64,000 nt of DNA. It comes from Antitrichia curtipendula (taxonomy: Eukaryota; Streptophyta; Bryopsida; Hypnales; Leucodontaceae). A model generated the notes under the pieces. The model did not search any database, was not told the origin of the DNA, and worked only from the letters and a program-made list of their open reading frames with translations. Positions 60,501 to 64,000 of this stretch are shown here, piece after piece; the stretch's first letter is position 1, and every line of letters starts with the position of its first letter. The position numbers and the translations under genes were made by a program. The stretch is from contig OX579636.1 of NCBI GenBank assembly GCA_951230915.1, forward strand, positions 24,177,567 through 24,241,566, given 5' to 3'.

Positions 60501-63500
60501 TTGCTCTCGTCCTCTTTAGTATTGCTTCGTTTTCTCAAAATGGAAAGCTCCATTTGCAGCCTACGAACCTTTTCATGGTCTTCCTGTGATACCTGGGATT
60601 AGGAGGGAATAAGTTATTAGCTCAATGAAGTGAAGGAGACCAAACACTAAGGTAGAAGGCTCGAGAATAGTTCGGGCATTAAGAACCGCCCACCTGTAAA
60701 ATGTACACGATTTGTATATGCTGTTTTTTCATAGCCTTCATTGATATACAAACAGTGCACATTTCAGGGGTGGATGATTTTGGAGCCCTATGCCAGTTCA
60801 ACTTCAAATTTTCATAACTAATTTCAAAAAGCTCCAAAAAAATATGAAACGTCCTAGGTTAGATGCCAAATCCACTTCTCTTTCAAGGAAAATTTACTGA
60901 AAAATATTTCAAGACGTTTCACCTTCCCAAAATTCAGGTTCAGCTCTTAGGTGGGCAATTTCTGGACCTGTTACCTTAGCATCAAAAGCAAAAGAAAACA
61001 GTAGATACACAATCTCTACAAGAATACTATTTCTACCTTGATTTCAACAAACCTGGGCAAGAGCAGATAAACCAGGCTTCACGACTCTACATCCAAGGTC
61101 TGTTTTTTTAATCTGCAAAACAAATACATTACAGCCTGATTAAAAACAAAAAAAACAAGTGCTCCGTATAATCTATCACAATTTAAATCAACAGGATTTT
61201 TATCATGGCAAATCCCCTACAAAAACAACACTTGTACATAAATTAATGAAAATTATTGATGAAAAAAGACCCAATGAACGTAAATAAATTCCTTGAGCAA
61301 CTTAAAACACATGTTGGCTTGAACCTGCTTTAGAGGTGGTTGTATCCGTCTTCGATCGTGAACCAAAACACTCCGCTTATCTTGAAGGGAAATGTGTCCA
61401 TTCCTATCAACAATTTTGTCAAGATTTGTCCCATTTTTTTTGTAGGTGGCAACTTTATTGTGAAGCTCAAGGATTTGGGTTGCCTACAAGAATCAATGTA
61501 TGACATGTGTCTTGGGAATATGGATCAAGCAATAAATAGAATAACAAACAATTAGGTAGCTTTGGAACAAGATCCATATGAGTTTGTATCATGCGAGTCT
61601 CCCTTGTGCTTCACCTTTTTATCATCAATAGTGGGATTTTATTCAAATCCTTCCTATGTATTGAAGAGTCATAACCGTATTACCCTCTCACATAAGTCTT
61701 TTGTAGGATCTACCTTATGTAAGATTAGGTCACAAAATATCAAGAAATTATCATTAGCTTAGATAAACTATTACAAGCAAAATGTGTCATTATTAGTCCT
61801 AAAAGTAGGAATTAAAATAATCTTTATTATGAAAGTGTTATCAAGTAAATCCCGAGGTAAATCCTTTAGCTTTACACTATTATGGCCTATATTTTAGTCA
61901 AAAAATATTTTTGCTACAATTTTTTAAGCTACTTTGTGATTTTTGTGTGATAAAAATACTTTTGAATTCAATGTCATCCACTTTCTACATTGGAATTGTG
62001 TGAAATCTTCAATGTGCACATTTCCACCTTGTTGACTCTTCTCGGGACTCTTCTAGTACCAAAAATATAGTGCACATCTCAAGATACAAAGACCTATAGT
62101 GCGATGACAATCAAAATCAAAAAATGAAAAGACAACTCGTTTAATACACAAATACTTCATAAAAATAGTTGCAATATTTTAAAGTTGTTTAAGCTATAAA
62201 ATATGGATATATAATATTCAAGCAATAAATTTGGAAGCTCCTTTGTTTTAAAATATTGTAGTCATTATATTTTTGCACTTTTGAACACAAGACAATACTA
62301 TTATCTTATCCAACTAAGTTGTGATATACAACTTAATTGGTATGAAAAATAGCAATTTTTTTTATCCCTATAATGAAAGAGTGTCATCTAAAACCCCCCT
62401 CTATTACCTGTTGCTCAGTAGTTATTTGTAGGGCACTTAGAAGCCTCTGGTTTTCCTCTAATGACTTGGTAACCTCCTCTTTAGTAAGAGAAGTGCGTGC
62501 ATGATTCTCTCGCTCCTCTGAGAGGCTATTCCTTAGGCTTGTTAATTCACACTCCAAGTCGTTTAGAGTCTTGGACACCTTTTTCATTTGATCCAACTCG
62601 ACGTGTGCCTCTCATATGCAAATAAAATAAAATAAAATTTATAAGAATTAAGAATTTCTTGAGAAGGTATAACAAAGGCTTGAGGATTGACTTATTTATT
62701 GGGCCTTGCTATGAACATCCAAGTAGTGTGCATCAATTAGATAATTGGGGAATTAAAGTCCATTAGCTAGTTATAAGTTAATTCTCATTTTTTGTACAAG
62801 TATTTGCAAAGTAACTAATGAAAATCCATACTTTCAAGTTAGATAATTGTTGCTATATAATTGATGTGAGAGAATTCAGTACTTCAAACCATTTTTATAG
62901 CCATAGCTAGTTAACTTGTACAAAATTGGAGAGTTTGGTTAAATAGTAAAAATGAATGAAAATCCATTGCAAGTTAGTTTTAGCAAGAATTAGCACTAAT
63001 TTGCCAATTGAATTTTTTTGGACAATGTGATCATTTTCACATGATGTGGAGATTGCGGGCCTATTGGCTTAGTAGTTTTCTCAAAATTTGTTTACCATTA
63101 GATTGGAAGAACATGAGTTATTTAAATTCAATACTATCTTCCTTTATATTCTTTGAAAAAAATGTATAGTTTAGTTAAGGATAATGAAGAATGATATTCT
63201 TAGAAATTTTTCTAAAAAAAAATGACACTACCTTGATTGGAATACACAAAGGAAGAAAATTAGATTTAACACACACCTTAATTAGCTCATCTTTCAACCT
63301 TGCAATCTCTTGCTTTAGTTGTACTTCAAGTCTCTTCAAATGAGCCTCTTGATCTAGGGCTTCTTGTAAAGAGAGCTCTATAGTAGTTTGGTGACTAGAA
63401 GCCATACCACGATGTTGACATTGCAATAATTGAGAAGCTAGCTTAGCATTCTTTTCAACCATAATGAGTGCTTTTTCCTTTGCCTCTCCTTGGATCTCTT

Positions 63501-64000
63501 TGATTTTTTGCATAGCTTTTTCATTCTCATGCTGTATAGTACAATTGCACAATAACTTTCAACGCCCATGAAAGAAACTCAAGAATACAAAACCTTCTAA
63601 TTGTAGATAGGTATAAATTACAAAACAAGGGGCAAGAGATGCTTGGGTTTAACCACATCTTGAAATGTTAACCTAGTAGTGGTAAATTTTCTCTATATAA
63701 CATATTCTAGGACTCTCCTAAGCAATACTCCGCCCCAAATATAATAATTGCTACTTGAAGATGGTATGTGCTTTTAAGAACAAATAAATATAGGGTTCCA
63801 AAAGTTGGTGTACTTTATTATTCAAAAATTTGAATGCTACTAGGTTAAAATGCACCTGATACCCTTGTATGAGGACTTCTTGTTGCAATATCTCTTGCTT
63901 GAGCTTTTTAGCTTCATGTTCAGTGATTTGAGGTGCCTTTATAATGCCAAGTTTCCCTCTAGTTTGGTCAGCTTCTAACTCATGCTTGAAGATAGTCATT
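57505..64000 (-). CDS. Large coiled-coil protein, CEP162-like candidate (5' end outside window)
   Basis: Nine exons in transcription order: from beyond 64000 to 63856, 63531-63277, 62608-62408, 61483-61325, 61112-61053, 60592-60347, 58989-58843, 58478-58358 and 58016 to a stop at 57505 (or a donor at 57733, also in phase). Every junction is GT-AG and in phase. The first seven join without leftover bases. The product is nearly all charged heptad coil: KKLKQEILQQEVLIQGYQ then HENEKAMQKIKEIQ, DQEAHLKRLEVQLKQEIARL, ECELTSLRNSLSEER, RLHMLKLELEKTKQEYEKRW, KELTDKLAESKNEQ and LKDVLDYKDHTIKSLQHKLG. A basic, Ser/Gln-rich tail with AKQAANLAKIKRKI follows. The phrase 'LLxGYQxENE' recalls the centrosomal/basal-body protein CEP162, present in plants with flagellated sperm; this is a tentative resemblance. 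A kinesin stalk, SMC-like or other coil protein is possible, as no motor or other domain is visible. Confidence 0.65.

Overview
The window is nuclear DNA from a non-seed land plant. The evidence is GT-AG introns with matching phases, large AT-rich intergenic spaces, a plant MYC-type bHLH gene, a plant laccase and abundant cut-and-paste DNA transposons. A long coiled-coil gene at the right edge recalls centrosome/basal-body proteins, and two wrecked genes recall TET/JBP-like dioxygenases. Both hints fit a lineage with swimming sperm (bryophyte, lycophyte or fern; a liverwort or moss is my best guess). The species cannot be fixed from sequence alone.

Layout. 1-2400: end of a transposon copy, then featureless DNA. 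2420-7841 (+): a nine-exon bHLH gene (683 aa by my splice model) with a long GC-richer leader. 7842-23650: gene-poor DNA holding a TTAA-flanked element (10.2-11.1 kb), a CACTA-type candidate (12.4-13.3 kb), a decayed 2OG-Fe(II) dioxygenase gene (17.2-18.5 kb) and a small palindromic CACTA MITE (20.2 kb). 23651-28363 (+): a tandemly duplicated promoter region followed by an intact six-exon laccase gene (594 aa). 28.4-32 kb: AT-rich DNA with a tandem repeat. 32-35.2 kb (-): remains of a Tigger/CENP-B-like transposase and of a probable CACTA transposase. 35.2-43 kb: four non-autonomous CACTA-type elements, two of them forming a 1.1-kb inverted pair. 42.5-46.4 kb: duplicated leader-like blocks, a 139-bp tandem repeat and a second, better preserved 2OG-Fe(II) dioxygenase pseudogene. 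47.3-48.0 kb: an element with perfect 23-bp terminal inverted repeats. 50.8-53.8 kb (+): a multi-exon orphan gene followed by a CTACATT minisatellite. 57.5-64 kb (-): nine exons of the coiled-coil gene, whose 5' part lies outside the window.

The genes do not form a pathway. The bHLH factor (flavonoid/epidermal subgroup by resemblance) and the laccase (phenolic oxidation in the wall) could both belong to phenolic metabolism, but nothing in the sequence links them. The most unusual content is the mobile-element layer: CACTA-type elements with long internal hairpins, G-box-like arrays and tRNA-like Pol III boxes, plus two broken copies of a TET/JBP-like oxygenase that may itself be transposon-borne. 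All exon models were made by eye from splice sites, phase and family resemblance.
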